Source: Blastococcus xanthinilyticus (lineage in GTDB: Bacteria > Actinomycetota > Actinomycetes > Mycobacteriales > Geodermatophilaceae). From it: a stretch of DNA of 64,000 bases. The notes beneath the pieces were generated by a model that had not been told where the DNA came from, searched no databases, and saw nothing but the letters and a program-made list of their open reading frames with translations. Made by a program: the position numbers and the translations under genes. How positions within the stretch are numbered: the stretch's first letter is position 1; every line of letters begins with the position of its first letter. Below are positions 34,438 to 44,983 of the stretch, piece by piece. The stretch spans positions 62,001 to 126,000 of the forward strand of contig NZ_VNHW01000010.1 of NCBI RefSeq assembly GCF_008124835.1, written 5' to 3'.

Positions 34438-34612
34438 CGCGGTCCCCTCCTCGGAGCTCGGTCGGCAGGACGCCGGTTGCAGCGTAGGCGCGCCCACCCG
34501 CGGCCGAGACGTGTCACCCGCGCGGGTGGAATCGCCGGCCCGGCTCTCCAGCAGCGGCCCGCGCCCGCCGTCCTGACCGGGGACAGCACCCACCGGTCAG
34601 GGAGTCAGCCCC

Positions 34613-35245
34613 GTGGCGAGCACGATCCTGGACGTCCGCGACACCCTCGCGCCGGCGCCCGCCCGCACCGCCCGCCGGGTGCCCGTGCCGGCGCTCGCGG
34701 CCGGCGTCCTCGCCGTCCTCGAGGCGGTCGGGCTGCTCGCCACCGGGCTGACGCAGGCCGGCGCCCTCCTGTCCCCGGCCACCCGGCCGGCGGCCGGGCT
34801 GCTCGTCGCTGGCGTGGTCGTCCTCGCCGGCTGGATCGTGCTCTGCGCCGGTGGCGGTGCGGCGCTGATCGACGGTGCCGGCCGCCGGCTGGTCGTGGCC
34901 ACCTCGTCGGTGGAGCTGCTGGTCGTCACCCTGCTCGGGGTCCTCGCCGTCGTGGCGCCGGCGCCGTCCTGGCTGGCCGCCGCGCCGCCGCTGCCCGTGC
35001 TGTTCGCCCTCGCCGTCGCGCTTCCGGTCGGCAAGCTGCTGCTGGCCGACGCGCCCTCGGCCCGCCGGTGGGTCCTGGCCGGGCCGCGGCCGCGGGTCCA
35101 GCGGCCCGATCCGGTGCGCCGCCACCGGGTGCTGTGCACCGTCACCCTGGGCGCGATCGCGCTCGGCCTGGTCGCCGTGACCGTGCTCGCCCCCGCCGAC
35201 GAGGCCGTCGGCACCCCGGCGTCCAGCGTCGTCTACCAGCCCTGA
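34613..35245 (+). CDS. Membrane protein of unknown function (five helices)
   Basis: The 210-aa product shows about five hydrophobic segments (residues about 22-45, 60-82, 92-118, 124-142, 175-195) with positively charged connecting loops, notably AGPRPRVQRPDPVRRHR before the last. It begins MASTILDVRDTLAPAPARTARR. I recognise no family. The start is a GTG with no strong Shine-Dalgarno. It is divergent from corA and 58 bp upstream of metG. Confidence 0.6.
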   Translation: MASTILDVRDTLAPAPARTARRVPVPALAAGVLAVLEAVGLLATGLTQAGALLSPATRPAAGLLVAGVVVLAGWIVLCAGGGAALIDGAGRRLVVATSSVELLVVTLLGVLAVVAPAPSWLAAAPPLPVLFALAVALPVGKLLLADAPSARRWVLAGPRPRVQRPDPVRRHRVLCTVTLGAIALGLVAVTVLAPADEAVGTPASSVVYQP

Positions 35246-35291
35246 ACCCCGGTTCCCCCGCCCGTGCGGGCGCCCGCTCGACGGGGCCGCC

Positions 35292-35297
35292 TAGGCT
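35292..35297 (+). promoter_or_regulatory. -10 element of leaderless metG promoter
   Basis: TAGGCT ends 6 nt before the metG GTG, the same box and spacing as at galU. No Shine-Dalgarno is present. Confidence 0.5.
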
Positions 35298-35303
35298 CAG
35301 GCC

Positions 35304-37103
35304 GTGAGTGATCGGCACATCCTGACCGCAGTCGCCTGGCCCTACGCGAACGGGCCGCGGCACATCGGCCACGTCTCCGGGTTCGGCGTCCCCTCCGACG
35401 TCTTCAGCCGGTACCACCGCATGGCCGGGGACGACGTCCTCATGGTCAGCGGGACCGACGAGCACGGCACCCCGATCACGGTCGCGGCCGACGCCGAGGG
35501 CATCACGCCCCGGCAGATCGCCGACCGCAACAACCGGATCATCGTGGGCGACCTGCAGTCCCTCGGGCTGAGCTACGACCTCTTCACCCGGACGACGACG
35601 GCCAACCACGCCGCGGTCAGCCAGGAGATCTTCCTGGGCCTGCTGAAGAACGGGTACGTCTTCCCGAAGACGACGCTCGGCGCGATCAGCCCGAGCACCG
35701 GCCGCACCCTGCCCGACCGCTACATCGAGGGCACCTGCCCCATCTGCGGTTACGACGGCGCCCGCGGCGACCAGTGCGACAACTGCGGCAACCAGCTCGA
35801 CCCGATCGACCTGATCAACCCGGTGAGCAAGATCAACGGCGAGACGCCGAAGTTCGTCGAGGAGGAGCACTACTTCCTCGACCTGCCGGCGTTCACCCGG
35901 GCGCTGGGCGACTGGCTCGGCACCCGGAAGAGCTGGCGCCCGAACGTCCTCAACTTCAGCGTCAACCTGCTCGAGGACCTCAAGCCGCGCAGCTACACCC
36001 GCGACATCGACTGGGGCGTGCCGGTGCCGCTGGACGGCTGGCGCGACCGGCCGGACAAGCGCATCTACGTCTGGTTCGACGCCGTCGTCGGCTACCTGTC
36101 GGCCTCGATCGAGTGGGCCCGCCGCTCCGGGGACCCGGACGCCTGGCGGCAGTGGTGGCAGGCGCCGGACGCGGGTGCCTACTACTTCATGGGCAAGGAC
36201 AACATCGTCTTCCACTCCGAGATCTGGCCCGCCCAGCTGCTCGGCTACAACGGCGCGGGCGACAAGGGCGGCACGCCGGGCTCCCTGGGCCGGCTCAACC
36301 TGCCCACCGAGGTGGTCTCCAGCGAGTTCCTGACGATGGAGGGGCGGAAGTTCTCCTCCTCCCGCAACGTGGTCATCTACGTGCGCGACTTCCTCGCCCG
36401 CTACGACGCGGACGCGCTGCGCTACTTCATCGCCGTCGCCGGGCCGGAGAACCAGGACACCGACTTCACCTGGGCGGAGTTCCTGCGCCGCAACAACGAC
36501 GAGCTGGTCGCGGGCTGGGGCAACCTGGTCAACCGGTCGGTGTCGATGGCGGCGAAGAACGTCGGCGCCGTGCCCACGCCCGGTGAGCTGACCGACGACG
36601 ACCGCGCGCTGCTGGCCACCACCTCCGGCGCGTTCGCCCCCGTGGGCGACCTGCTCTCCCGCAACCGGCAGAAGGCCGCGATCAACGAGGCCATGCGCGT
36701 CGTCGGCGAGGCGAACAAGTACCTGTCGGACCAGGCCCCGTGGAAGCTCAAGGAGGACCCGGCCCGCCGGGACACCGTCCTGCACACGGCGCTGCAGGCG
36801 ATCAAGGACTGCAACGCACTGCTGACCCCGTTCCTCCCGCACTCGTCCCAAACGGTGCACGAGCTGCTGGGCGGGACGGGGGTCTGGTCGGTCGCGCCGG
36901 AGATCCAGGAGGTCACCGACCTCGACGACGGCTCGCCGTACCCCGTCATCACCGGCGACTACGAGCAGGGGCAGGCCGTCTGGGCCTCCACGCCGCTGCC
37001 GGCCCCCGGAACGCCCCTGGCGCCGCCGAAGCCGATCTTCACCAAGCTGGACCCGTCGGTCGTCGACGAGGAGATCCGGCGACTGGAGGAGGGCGGGGAA
37101 TGA
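35304..37103 (+). CDS. metG: Methionyl-tRNA synthetase
   Basis: The 599-aa class I synthetase has the HIGH-type motif [16 protein letters not shown] (about 10-25), the zinc knuckle [18 protein letters not shown], the tryptophan-flap region, and the KMSKS-equivalent [15 protein letters not shown] (KFSSSR). The C-terminal anticodon-binding helical domain follows; the dimerising tRNA-binding extension is absent. It charges tRNA-Met. It starts the conserved metG-tatD-rpfB-rsmA-ispE run. GTG start from a probable leaderless promoter; the stop overlaps tatD (ATGA). Confidence 0.97.
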   Translation: MSDRHILTAVAWPYANGPRHIGHVSGFGVPSDVFSRYHRMAGDDVLMVSGTDEHGTPITVAADAEGITPRQIADRNNRIIVGDLQSLGLSYDLFTRTTTANHAAVSQEIFLGLLKNGYVFPKTTLGAISPSTGRTLPDRYIEGTCPICGYDGARGDQCDNCGNQLDPIDLINPVSKINGETPKFVEEEHYFLDLPAFTRALGDWLGTRKSWRPNVLNFSVNLLEDLKPRSYTRDIDWGVPVPLDGWRDRPDKRIYVWFDAVVGYLSASIEWARRSGDPDAWRQWWQAPDAGAYYFMGKDNIVFHSEIWPAQLLGYNGAGDKGGTPGSLGRLNLPTEVVSSEFLTMEGRKFSSSRNVVIYVRDFLARYDADALRYFIAVAGPENQDTDFTWAEFLRRNNDELVAGWGNLVNRSVSMAAKNVGAVPTPGELTDDDRALLATTSGAFAPVGDLLSRNRQKAAINEAMRVVGEANKYLSDQAPWKLKEDPARRDTVLHTALQAIKDCNALLTPFLPHSSQTVHELLGGTGVWSVAPEIQEVTDLDDGSPYPVITGDYEQGQAVWASTPLPAPGTPLAPPKPIFTKLDPSVVDEEIRRLEEGGE

Positions 37104-37987
37104 GCCGCTCGGCGTCGTCCCGCGCCAACCGGCGGGGCGAGCCGCCGCCGTCCCCGGAGCCGTTGCCGGCGCCCGCGCTCGACAGCCACACCCACCTGGA
37201 CATCGTCCTGGGCGAGCGGCCGGCCGACGGGGAGCACGGCGAGTGGGCGTCCGAGGCCGCCGTCGACGCGGAGATCGCCGCGGCGGAGGCGGTCGGCATA
37301 CCGCGGCTGGTCCAGGTCGGGGTCGACGTCGCCTCCTCGCGGTGGTCGGCCGACCTGGCGGCCCGGCACCCCAACGTGCTCGCCGCCGTCGCCCTGCACC
37401 CCAACGAGGCGGGGGAGGGCCGGGCCACCGACGACGCGCTCGCCGAGATCGACCGGCTCGCGGCGCTGCCGCGGGTGCGCGCGGTGGGGGAGACCGGGCT
37501 GGACCGGTTCCGCACCGGCCCCGAGGGCTGGGCGGCCCAGGAGGCCTCGTTCCGGGCGCACATCGGGATCGCCAAGGAGCGCGGGCTCGCGCTGGTCATC
37601 CACGACCGGGACGCCCACGAGGAGATCCTCCGGGTGCTGGAGGACGAGGGCGCCCCCGAGCACACCGTCTTCCACTGCTTCTCCGGGGACGCGGTGTTCG
37701 CGAAGGCGTGCGTGGAGCGGGGCTACGTGCTCTCCTTCGCCGGCACCCTGACCTTCGGCAACGCCGGGTACCTGCGGGAGGCCGCGGCGCTCACCCCGGT
37801 CGGCCAGCTGCTGGTGGAGACCGACGCGCCGTTCCTCACCCCGGTCCCGTACCGGGGCCGCCCGAACGCCTCCCGGCTGGTCCCGCACACCGTGCGCGCC
37901 CTGGCGGAGGTCACCGGCACCGACCTCACCGAGCTCTGCTCCGCGCTCACCGCCACGGCCGAACGGGTCTTCGGCCCCTGGAGCTGA
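37100..37987 (+). CDS. tatD: TatD-family metal-dependent hydrolase
   Basis: The 295-aa TIM-barrel hydrolase has the metal motif [13 protein letters not shown], the mid-barrel Glu [53 protein letters not shown], the late His FHCFSGD and the final Asp [22 protein letters not shown]. TatD proteins are 3'-5' exonucleases/DNases involved in DNA quality control. An extra ~25-residue basic/Pro N-terminus precedes the first motif. Translationally coupled to metG. Confidence 0.95.
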   Translation: MSRSASSRANRRGEPPPSPEPLPAPALDSHTHLDIVLGERPADGEHGEWASEAAVDAEIAAAEAVGIPRLVQVGVDVASSRWSADLAARHPNVLAAVALHPNEAGEGRATDDALAEIDRLAALPRVRAVGETGLDRFRTGPEGWAAQEASFRAHIGIAKERGLALVIHDRDAHEEILRVLEDEGAPEHTVFHCFSGDAVFAKACVERGYVLSFAGTLTFGNAGYLREAAALTPVGQLLVETDAPFLTPVPYRGRPNASRLVPHTVRALAEVTGTDLTELCSALTATAERVFGPWS

Positions 37988-38069
37988 GTGCCCGCCGGCC
38001 GGAGGGCGCCGTTACCGGAGCGTGACCGGCGGCTGCCCCATGGTCGGAATTCAGGGGGACACTGACGGC

Positions 38070-38909
38070 GTGGGTCGTCTCATCGCCGTCGTGGTGTTCA
38101 TCGCGCTGCTGGTGCCCGGTGTGCTGCTGGCGCGAGCCTGGGGGCTCGCCTCCGGGCGGCGCGCCGTCGCCGGCGGTGGGGTCGAGCTGGTCGAGCCGAC
38201 GGCGCAGGGGACGGCGGCGCTGCGGCGCCAGGCCGCCCACGGCCGCCGCTGGCGCGGCCTGGGCCTGCTGCTCGGCGTCGTCGGGATCGTGGTGAGCGTG
38301 GTGCTCCTCGCCGAGGCGTCGGTCTTCCTCTGGCTCCCGCTGCTCGCGTTCGGGCTCCTGGCCGGCGTCCTGCTCGCCGAGGCGACCCGGCCGCGTCCTC
38401 GCTGGGCGCTGAGCGCGCCCCCGCGGCGCCCCCGGCAGGGGGAGCAGATCTCCGCCTGGCTGGTGTGGACGATGCGGCTGGTCGTCGTGGCCGAGCTGGT
38501 CACGGCCGGCGAGGCGTGGTCCTCGGGGGATCTCGGCCCGGCCGCGGGGTGGGCCGTCGTCGTCGCGCCGCTGGTGGCCTGGCTGCTGGCGGAGGTGGCG
38601 CTGCTGCGGGCGCTGCTGCGACCGCTGCCGGCGGAGGGTGCGGACGTGCCCGTCGACGAGGCGCTGCGCACCTGGACGGCGCACCTGGTGGTCGCGGCCG
38701 CCAGCGTGAGCGCCCTGCTGCCCTTCGGCACGCTGCTGCTGCGTGCCGGCCTGGGCCGCGGCGGGGAGGCCGGCGAGGGCTTCGACGTGCTGCCGGTGGC
38801 CCTCGTCGCCGGTGGCTTCTCCGCGCTGGCGGCCGGCCTCGCGGTGGCCGGGTTCCTGCTCACCTGGCTGCGGCCGGTGCGCTCGAACAGCCGGGCGCTC
38901 ACCGGCTGA
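38070..38909 (+). CDS. Polytopic membrane protein of unknown function
   Basis: The 279-aa protein has about seven hydrophobic segments, the first VGRLIAVVVFIALLVPGVLLARAW, and Arg-rich loops (RRQAAHGRRWRG, APPRRPRQGEQ). I recognise no family. The GTG at 38070 is chosen because GGGGGAC precedes it by about 9 nt and it starts at the first membrane helix; a GTG at 38022 would add 16 residues. It interrupts the usual tatD-rpfB adjacency. Confidence 0.6.
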   Translation: MGRLIAVVVFIALLVPGVLLARAWGLASGRRAVAGGGVELVEPTAQGTAALRRQAAHGRRWRGLGLLLGVVGIVVSVVLLAEASVFLWLPLLAFGLLAGVLLAEATRPRPRWALSAPPRRPRQGEQISAWLVWTMRLVVVAELVTAGEAWSSGDLGPAAGWAVVVAPLVAWLLAEVALLRALLRPLPAEGADVPVDEALRTWTAHLVVAAASVSALLPFGTLLLRAGLGRGGEAGEGFDVLPVALVAGGFSALAAGLAVAGFLLTWLRPVRSNSRALTG

Positions 38910-39089
38910 TCGCCGCCCGGCTGCCCCGTCCGGCCGGTTCCACGCGGTGGCGTTCGTCACGGGCCACGCCAGCGCCCGGTGGGCGTCCCTACCCCGGGAT
39001 CCCGGGGGTCTCCGGCACGTCCGTCACGGTCCGTGTCGGCGAGTCGACAGTCCGGAGGCGGTCGGCTCTGCTTGACTGCTGGCGCGCCG

Positions 39090-39117
39090 TTGCCAGGCGT
39101 GCGGTGTTCGTTATCGT
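39090..39117 (+). promoter_or_regulatory. SigA-type promoter of rpfB
   Basis: TTGCCA (39090-39095), a 16-bp spacer and TATCGT (39112-39117) form a good sigma-70-type promoter. It predicts a 5' leader of about 145 nt, rich in GC stems, before the rpfB GTG. The rest of the 360-bp gap (38910-39269) shows no gene, and I do not see a ydaO-type riboswitch. Confidence 0.5.
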
Positions 39118-39269
39118 GTCGTGACCGACAGCCGGGGTGGAGGACGACCCCGGGCGGCAGTCCGGCCGGGCCTCCCGGCGGCCGCCGCCCGAGTCCGCGC
39201 CGCGACCGGGCCGCTCCGTGCGGACCGGCCGCGCCTTCCTGCCCGGGTTCTGTGACAACTGGAAGTGTC

Positions 39270-40361
39270 GTGCGCCGTCCTCTGCAGCTCAGCCTCTTCG
39301 CCCTCGTCCTCCTCGGACTGGTGGGCGGCACGCTGGCCTTCTTCCTCGCCCAGAAGACCGTCCTGCTCACCGTCGACGGGCAGACCCGCGAGGTCGGCAC
39401 CTACGCCGGCACCGTCGGTGAGGTGCTCGAGGACGAGGAGCTGGCGCTCGCCGCGCACGACGTCGTCCTGCCGGCCGCCGACCAGCCGCTGTCCGACGGC
39501 GATGCCGTCGTCCTCAGCCGGGCACGCCCGCTGGAGCTGACCGTCGACGGCGTCTCCCGCGAGGTCTACGTCACCGCGCTCTCGGTCGACGAGGCACTCG
39601 AGCAGCTCGGCATGCGCGCCGACGGCCTGCAGGTGTCGGCCAGCCGCAGCGAGCGCCTGCCGCTCGAGGGGATGCAGCTGACGATCACCACGCCCAAGGA
39701 GGTCGTCCTCGTCGCCGACGGCCAGGAGCGGGTGGTCACCACGACCGCCGCCACGGCCGGTGACCTCCTCGCCGAGCAGGGCATCGCGCTGAGCGGGACC
39801 GACCGCATGAGCCTCCGGCCGACCCAGGCCCTGCTCAACCGGATGCGCCTCCAGGTGTTCCGGGTGCAGGTCACCGAGGTCGTCGAGAACGCCCCCATCG
39901 CGCACGGCCGGGTCGAGACCCCGGACGCCGCGGCGTTCCAGGGCGACGAGCAGGTCACGCAGCAGGGCGTCGACGGCGAGCAGGCCACCACCTTCCGCGT
40001 CACCGTCGTCGACGGCCGGGAGACCAGCCGCGAGCAGCTGGCCAGCACGGTCACCCGCGCGCCGGTCGACGAGCACGTGACGGTCGGCACCAAGGCCCGC
40101 CCCGTGAACAAGCCCGGCGCCGACGGCCTCAACTGGGCCGCCCTCGCCGCGTGCGAGTCCGGCGGGCGCCCCGACGCGGTGAGCGGCACCGGCAAGTACC
40201 ACGGGCTCTACCAGTTCTCGGTGGCCACCTGGCAGGCCGTCGGCGGCTCGGGCCTGCCCTCGGCCGCCTCGCCGGACGAGCAGACCTTCCGGGCGCAGCA
40301 GCTCTACAACCGCGCCGGCGCCGGGCAGTGGCCGCACTGCGGCCCCCGCCTGTTCGGCTGA
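39270..40361 (+). CDS. rpfB: Resuscitation-promoting factor RpfB
   Basis: The 363-aa protein has an N-terminal signal/anchor helix ([23 protein letters not shown]), three DUF348 ubiquitin-like repeats (starting near [26 protein letters not shown] and [13 protein letters not shown]), a G5 domain (about 190-270) and a C-terminal Rpf lysozyme-like domain ([43 protein letters not shown]) with the catalytic Glu in CESGG. It cleaves peptidoglycan to promote outgrowth. GGAAG lies 6 nt before the GTG at 39270; a GTG at 39252 is possible. Confidence 0.94.
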   Translation: MRRPLQLSLFALVLLGLVGGTLAFFLAQKTVLLTVDGQTREVGTYAGTVGEVLEDEELALAAHDVVLPAADQPLSDGDAVVLSRARPLELTVDGVSREVYVTALSVDEALEQLGMRADGLQVSASRSERLPLEGMQLTITTPKEVVLVADGQERVVTTTAATAGDLLAEQGIALSGTDRMSLRPTQALLNRMRLQVFRVQVTEVVENAPIAHGRVETPDAAAFQGDEQVTQQGVDGEQATTFRVTVVDGRETSREQLASTVTRAPVDEHVTVGTKARPVNKPGADGLNWAALAACESGGRPDAVSGTGKYHGLYQFSVATWQAVGGSGLPSAASPDEQTFRAQQLYNRAGAGQWPHCGPRLFG

Positions 40362-40401
40362 TCGGCACCCCCTGAGCACTCCACCCGGGCAGGCCGACGG
40401 G

Positions 40402-41238
40402 TTGCTGGGCCCGGCCGCGATCCGCGAGCTGGCCCAGCAGCTCGACCTCCGCCCGACCAAGACGCTCGGGCAGAACTTCCTGCACGACGCCAACACCATC
40501 CGCCGGATCGTGCGCACCGCCGGCGTGCGCCCCGACGACGTCGTGCTGGAGGTCGGTCCGGGCCTCGGCTCGCTGACCCTGGGGCTGCTGCCGGCGGCCG
40601 CGCGGGTCACGGCGGTGGAGATCGACCCGCGCCTGGCCGCCCTGCTGCCGGCGACCGTCGCCGCCCGGCGACCCGACCTGGCCGACCGGCTGGCCGTGGT
40701 GGAGGCCGACGCCCTGCGCGTGACCGAGCTGCCCGGTCCGCCGCCGACGGCGCTGGTGGCGAACCTGCCGTACAACGTCGCCGTCCCGGTGCTGCTGACG
40801 CTGCTGGAGCTGCTCCCGACCCTGGACCGGGCGATGATCCTGGTGCAGGCGGAGGTGGCCGAACGGCTCGCCGCGGCGCCCGGCGCACCGGCCTACGGCG
40901 TCCCGTCGGTGAAGGCCGCCTGGTACGGCGAGGTGCGCCGCGCCGGCAGCGTCGGCCGCCGGGTCTTCTGGCCCGAGCCCAACGTCGACTCGGGGCTGGT
41001 GGGGCTGGTCCGCCGCCCGCCCCCGCCGGGCGACCGGCAGGCGACCTTCGCCGTGGTCGACGCCGCCTTCGCCATGCGCCGCAAGGGGCTGCGCGCCGCC
41101 CTGGCGCGCTGGGCGGGCAGCCCGGCCGCCGCGGAGACGCGGCTGCGGGCGGCCGGGATCGATCCGGCTGCCCGGGGCGAGCAGCTCTCGGTCACCGACT
41201 TCGCCCGCCTGGCCGCCACCGAGCCGGTGCAGCCGTGA
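40402..41238 (+). CDS. rsmA: 16S rRNA dimethyladenosine transferase RsmA (KsgA)
   Basis: The 278-aa protein has [40 protein letters not shown], the SAM motif [33 protein letters not shown] and the catalytic [16 protein letters not shown]. It dimethylates A1518/A1519 of 16S rRNA. The start is uncertain: no ATG or GTG is available, so TTG at 40402 is given; an in-frame CTG at 40372 would give [13 protein letters not shown], fitting the LLGP start of actinobacterial homologues. The stop overlaps ispE (GTGA). Confidence 0.93.
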   Translation: MLGPAAIRELAQQLDLRPTKTLGQNFLHDANTIRRIVRTAGVRPDDVVLEVGPGLGSLTLGLLPAAARVTAVEIDPRLAALLPATVAARRPDLADRLAVVEADALRVTELPGPPPTALVANLPYNVAVPVLLTLLELLPTLDRAMILVQAEVAERLAAAPGAPAYGVPSVKAAWYGEVRRAGSVGRRVFWPEPNVDSGLVGLVRRPPPPGDRQATFAVVDAAFAMRRKGLRAALARWAGSPAAAETRLRAAGIDPAARGEQLSVTDFARLAATEPVQP

Positions 41239-42167
41239 GCGCGGCGTCCGAGGTCGTGGTCCGCGCCCCGGCGAAGATCAACGTCCACCTCGGGGTGGGG
41301 CCGGTGCGCGCGGACGGCTTCCACGCCCTGCACACGGTGTACGTCGCCGTCTCGCTGTACGACACGGTGACCGCCCGGCCCGGGAAGGGCCTGTCCCTGA
41401 CCGTCTCGGGCGAGGGTGCCGGCGGCCGCGGCGCCGGGCTCGTCCCTGCCGACCGCACCAACCTGGTCTGGCGGGCGGCCGAGCTCCTCGCCGCCCACGC
41501 CGGGGTCCGGGCCGACGCCGACCTGCACGTCGCCAAGGAGATCCCGGTCGCCGCCGGGCTGGCCGGCGGCAGCGCGGACGCGGCGGCGACGCTGGTCGCC
41601 CTCGACGCGCTGTGGGGCACCCGGGCCGGCCGCGAGGACCTGCTGCACCTGGCCGCCCAGCTCGGCAGCGACGTCCCCTTCGGCCTCGTGGGCGGGACCG
41701 CGCTGGGCACCGGACGCGGGGAGCAGGTGTCCCCGGTGCTCGCCGGTGGCCGCTGGCACTGGGTGCTCGGCATCGCCGGGGAGGGGCTGTCGACGCCGCG
41801 GGTGTACGCGGAGCTCGACCGGCTCCGGGCGGCCGGCCAGGTGCCCGACGTGGCGGAGCCGGGGTCGGCCGACGCGGTCCTGACGGCGCTGCGCAGGGGC
41901 TCGGCCGACGAGCTCGGGGCGGTGCTGTCCAACGACCTCCAGGCGGCCGCGCTCAGCCTGCGGCCCGATCTGCGCCGGGCCGTGCGCGCCGCGCGGGAGG
42001 CCGGTGCGCGGGCGGCGCTGGTCAGCGGCTCGGGGCCGACCGTGGCGGCGCTCGCCGACGACGGGCGGGGCGCCGTCCGGCTGGCGGCCGAGCTCGCCGG
42101 GGCGGGCGTGTTCCGGACCGTCCGCGCCGTGACCGGCCCGGTGCCCGGCGCCCGCCCGGCGTCCTAG
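41235..42167 (+). CDS. ispE: 4-diphosphocytidyl-2-C-methyl-D-erythritol kinase IspE
   Basis: The 310-aa GHMP kinase has [37 protein letters not shown], the ATP-binding glycine loop [22 protein letters not shown] and the C-terminal [20 protein letters not shown]. It phosphorylates CDP-methylerythritol in the MEP isoprenoid pathway. The GTG start overlaps the rsmA stop; the 3' end overlaps the convergent desaturase by 4 bp (CTAG). Confidence 0.96.
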   Translation: MSAASEVVVRAPAKINVHLGVGPVRADGFHALHTVYVAVSLYDTVTARPGKGLSLTVSGEGAGGRGAGLVPADRTNLVWRAAELLAAHAGVRADADLHVAKEIPVAAGLAGGSADAAATLVALDALWGTRAGREDLLHLAAQLGSDVPFGLVGGTALGTGRGEQVSPVLAGGRWHWVLGIAGEGLSTPRVYAELDRLRAAGQVPDVAEPGSADAVLTALRRGSADELGAVLSNDLQAAALSLRPDLRRAVRAAREAGARAALVSGSGPTVAALADDGRGAVRLAAELAGAGVFRTVRAVTGPVPGARPAS

Positions 42168-43156
42168 CTGCCGGCCGGCGCCGGGACGCGGCGCTTGGCG
42201 GCCAGCCGCACCGGGTCGGGCCACTTGACGTTCCAGGCCCAGCCGAGCTTCTCGAAGGCCCAGATGACGCGGGCGCTGATGTCGATCTGCCCGCGCAGCA
42301 CGCCGTGCCGGGCGCAGGTCGGGTCGGCGTGGTGCAGGTTGTGCCAGGACTCGCCCGCGCTGAGGATCGCCAGCGGCCAGAAGTTGGTCGCGCGGTCGCG
42401 GCCGGGGGAGACGAACGGGCGGTCGCCGACCACGTGGCAGACCGAGTTGATCGACCAGGTGACGTGGTGCAGCACCGCGATGCGCACCAGGCCGGCCCAG
42501 AAGAACGCCGACAGCGCGCCGGCCCAGCTCTGGGTCACCAGGCCACCGATGAGGGCCGGCAGGAAGAGGCTGGTCCCGGCCCAAACCACGAACATCCGGT
42601 CGGTGCGCACCAGGGCCGGGTCCTTCAGCAGGTCCGGCGCGTAGCGCTCCATGCTGGTCTTCCGCCGCTCGAACAGCCAGCCCAGGTGGGCGTGGAACAT
42701 CCCCTTGAGCACCGAGCGCAGGTCCGTGCCGTAGCGCCACGGCGAGTGCGGGTCGCCGTCGCGGTCGGAGAACGCGTGGTGCCGGCGGTGGTCGGCCACC
42801 CACTGCACGACCGGGCCCTGGATCGCCATCGAGCCGGCGACGGCCAGGCCCAGGCGCAGCGGCCGCTTCGCCTTGAAGGAGCCGTGGGTGAAGTAGCGGT
42901 GGTAGCCCACGGTCACGCCGAGCAGCGTGAAGAAGTAGAAGCCGATCGCGAGACCGACGTCGAGCCAGGACAGGCCCCAGCCCCACACCGCCGGGACCAC
43001 TGCCGCCAGGGCGACGAAGGGGACGATGACGATGACGTACAGCGTCACGATCTCCAGCACGCTCTTGCGCCGCCCGATCGCGTTGGCCGGCAACCCGGTG
43101 TGCGGTTCCGCCGGGCGCGGTGGAGCGGTGGGCCGGGTGCGAGCAGGAGCGGACAA
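42164..43156 (-). CDS. Membrane fatty-acid (acyl-CoA) desaturase
   Basis: The 330-aa protein has three histidine boxes of the delta-9 desaturase family: HRYFTHGSF, HRRHHAFSD and HNLHHADPT, with membrane helices between them (VLEIVTLYVIVIVPFVALAAVV, LAIGFYFFTLLGVTVGY, and others). It introduces a double bond into acyl chains using O2 and diiron. A TTG start at 43156 is preferred because GGAGG lies 4 nt upstream; a GTG at 43198 would add 14 residues and overlap that ribosome-binding site. It is an insertion in the ispE-glmU backbone. Confidence 0.9.
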   Translation of the reverse strand: MSAPARTRPTAPPRPAEPHTGLPANAIGRRKSVLEIVTLYVIVIVPFVALAAVVPAVWGWGLSWLDVGLAIGFYFFTLLGVTVGYHRYFTHGSFKAKRPLRLGLAVAGSMAIQGPVVQWVADHRRHHAFSDRDGDPHSPWRYGTDLRSVLKGMFHAHLGWLFERRKTSMERYAPDLLKDPALVRTDRMFVVWAGTSLFLPALIGGLVTQSWAGALSAFFWAGLVRIAVLHHVTWSINSVCHVVGDRPFVSPGRDRATNFWPLAILSAGESWHNLHHADPTCARHGVLRGQIDISARVIWAFEKLGWAWNVKWPDPVRLAAKRRVPAPAGS

Positions 43157-43366
43157 GGTGCCTCCGGGGCGACCGAGGTGGGGGGAGTGCCGGCCCACGT
43201 CGGACCCGGCTATCTGGTGCGCAACCTACGGCACCGCCGGGAGCGCGGCGACCGCAGCAGCGGCTGCGCAGGTGGTGGGCGGGTGCCCTCTCCCGGGCCG
43301 GGCCCTAGGCTCGCGGGCGGGCGCCGGTGCACACGGGCGCCCCCGGCGCCGGAACCGGCACCGGGG

Positions 43367-43439
43367 TGGGGGATGGGGTAATCGGCAGCCCGCCGGCCTT
43401 TGGAGCCGGGAAGTCTCGGTTCGAGTCCGAGTCCCCCAG
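43367..43439 (+). tRNA. tRNA-Gln (anticodon TTG)
   Basis: Acceptor TGGGGGA/TCCCCCA, anticodon stem CCGGC/GCCGG with loop CTTTGGA and anticodon TTG at 43400-43402, T-arm CTCGG-TTCGAGT-CCGAG, discriminator G43439; CCA is not fully encoded. A tRNA-Gln in front of glmU is a conserved actinobacterial arrangement. Confidence 0.96.
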
Positions 43440-43470
43440 CAGCTGTCGTCGTCGCCGACCGAGGAGATCC

Positions 43471-44970
43471 GTGACCCACCCGGCTTCCGAACCCGCCCCC
43501 GCCGTGGCCGCCGTCGTGGTGCTGGCCGCCGGCCAGGGCACCCGCATGCGCTCGTCGGTGCCCAAGGTGCTGCACGCCCTCGGCGGGCGCAGCATGCTCG
43601 GCCACGTCCTCGCCGCGGCCGCGCCGCTGCGGGCCGCGCACACCCTGGTGGTGGTCGGCTCCGGTCGCGAGCAGGTCCGGGCCCACCTCGCCGAGGTGGC
43701 CCCCGCGGCGCGCCCCGTGGTGCAGGAGGAGCAGCTCGGCTCCGGCCACGCCGCCGAGGTGGCGCTGGCCGCCGTGCCGGACCTCGAGGGCTCCGTCCTC
43801 GTCGTCAACGGGGACTCGCCGCTGCTGACCAGCCGCACGCTCACCGGGCTGGTGGCCGCCCACGACGCCGCCGGCAGCGTCTTCACCGTCCTCACCGCCG
43901 AGGTGGCCGACCCCACCGGCCTGGGCCGGATCGTCCGCGACGAGCACGGCGCGCCGCGGGCCATCGTCGAAGAGCGGGACGCGACCGACGAGCAGCGCGC
44001 CATCCGGGAGGTCAACGCCGGCGTCTACGTCGCCAACGCCGGCACCCTGCGCCGGGTCCTCGCCGGCCTCGGGACGTCGAACGCGCAGGGCGAGCAGTAC
44101 CTCACCGATGCGCTCGCGCCGCTGGTCGCCGGTGGTGCGCCGACGGCCGCCGTCCGAGCCGAGGACCCCGACGACGTCCTGGGCTGCAACGACCGCCGGG
44201 AGCTCGCCGTCCGACGCCGCACCCTCAACGACCGGGTGCTCGACGGCCTGATGCGCGACGGGGTCACCGTCGTGGACCCGGCGACCACGTGGGTCGACGT
44301 CACCGTGACCGTGGGGAACGACACCGTCCTGGAGCCGGGCACCCAGCTCCGCGGGACGACGACGGTCGCGCCCGGGGCGAGCGTCGGCCCGGACACCACG
44401 CTGGTCGACTGCGCCGTCGCCGCCGGCGCGACCGTGGTGCGCTCGCACTGCCTGGGCGCCGAGATCGGGCCGGAGGCGTCGGTGGGGCCGTTCAGCTACC
44501 TGCGCCCGGGCACCCGGCTCGCCCGGGGCGCCAAGGTCGGTGCCTTCGTCGAGACCAAGAACGCCGAGGTGGGGGAGGGGTCCAAGGTCCCGCACCTGTC
44601 CTACGTCGGCGACGCGACCATCGGCGCCGGGGCCAACATCGGGGCGGCCACGGTGTTCGTCAACTACGACGGCGTGACCAAGCACCGCACCACGATCGGC
44701 GACCAGGTCCGCATCGGGTCGGACACCATGCTCGTGGCGCCGGTGGTCGTCGGGGACGGCGCGTACACCGCCGCGGGATCGGTGATCACCTCCGACGTAC
44801 CCCCCGGGGCGATGGCCGTCGCGCGGGCGCCCCAGCGGAATGTGGCAGGCTGGGTCCGTCGCCGACGGCCCGGAACCGCCGCTGCGGAGGCCGCGGCAGC
44901 GGCCGAGAGCCGGGCCGAGGCACCACGCGAGGACCGGGACGAGCCCTCCCGTGCGAACTCCGACAGCTGA
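43471..44970 (+). CDS. glmU: Bifunctional GlcNAc-1-P uridyltransferase/GlcN-1-P acetyltransferase GlmU
   Basis: The 499-aa protein has the N-terminal pyrophosphorylase signature [39 protein letters not shown] and VNAGVYVAN, then the left-handed beta-helix acetyltransferase domain ([63 protein letters not shown]). It makes UDP-GlcNAc for peptidoglycan. A ~40-residue Ala/Glu-rich tail follows, normal in actinobacteria. GAGGAG lies 5 nt before the GTG. Confidence 0.97.
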   Translation: MTHPASEPAPAVAAVVVLAAGQGTRMRSSVPKVLHALGGRSMLGHVLAAAAPLRAAHTLVVVGSGREQVRAHLAEVAPAARPVVQEEQLGSGHAAEVALAAVPDLEGSVLVVNGDSPLLTSRTLTGLVAAHDAAGSVFTVLTAEVADPTGLGRIVRDEHGAPRAIVEERDATDEQRAIREVNAGVYVANAGTLRRVLAGLGTSNAQGEQYLTDALAPLVAGGAPTAAVRAEDPDDVLGCNDRRELAVRRRTLNDRVLDGLMRDGVTVVDPATTWVDVTVTVGNDTVLEPGTQLRGTTTVAPGASVGPDTTLVDCAVAAGATVVRSHCLGAEIGPEASVGPFSYLRPGTRLARGAKVGAFVETKNAEVGEGSKVPHLSYVGDATIGAGANIGAATVFVNYDGVTKHRTTIGDQVRIGSDTMLVAPVVVGDGAYTAAGSVITSDVPPGAMAVARAPQRNVAGWVRRRRPGTAAAEAAAAAESRAEAPREDRDEPSRANSDS

Positions 44971-44983
44971 GGACGCCAAGTCG

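Noticed and set aside
38910-39269. ydaO-type (c-di-AMP) riboswitch before rpfB
   Set aside because: Such riboswitches precede some actinobacterial rpf genes, but I could not find its conserved core here; only a promoter and GC stems are seen.
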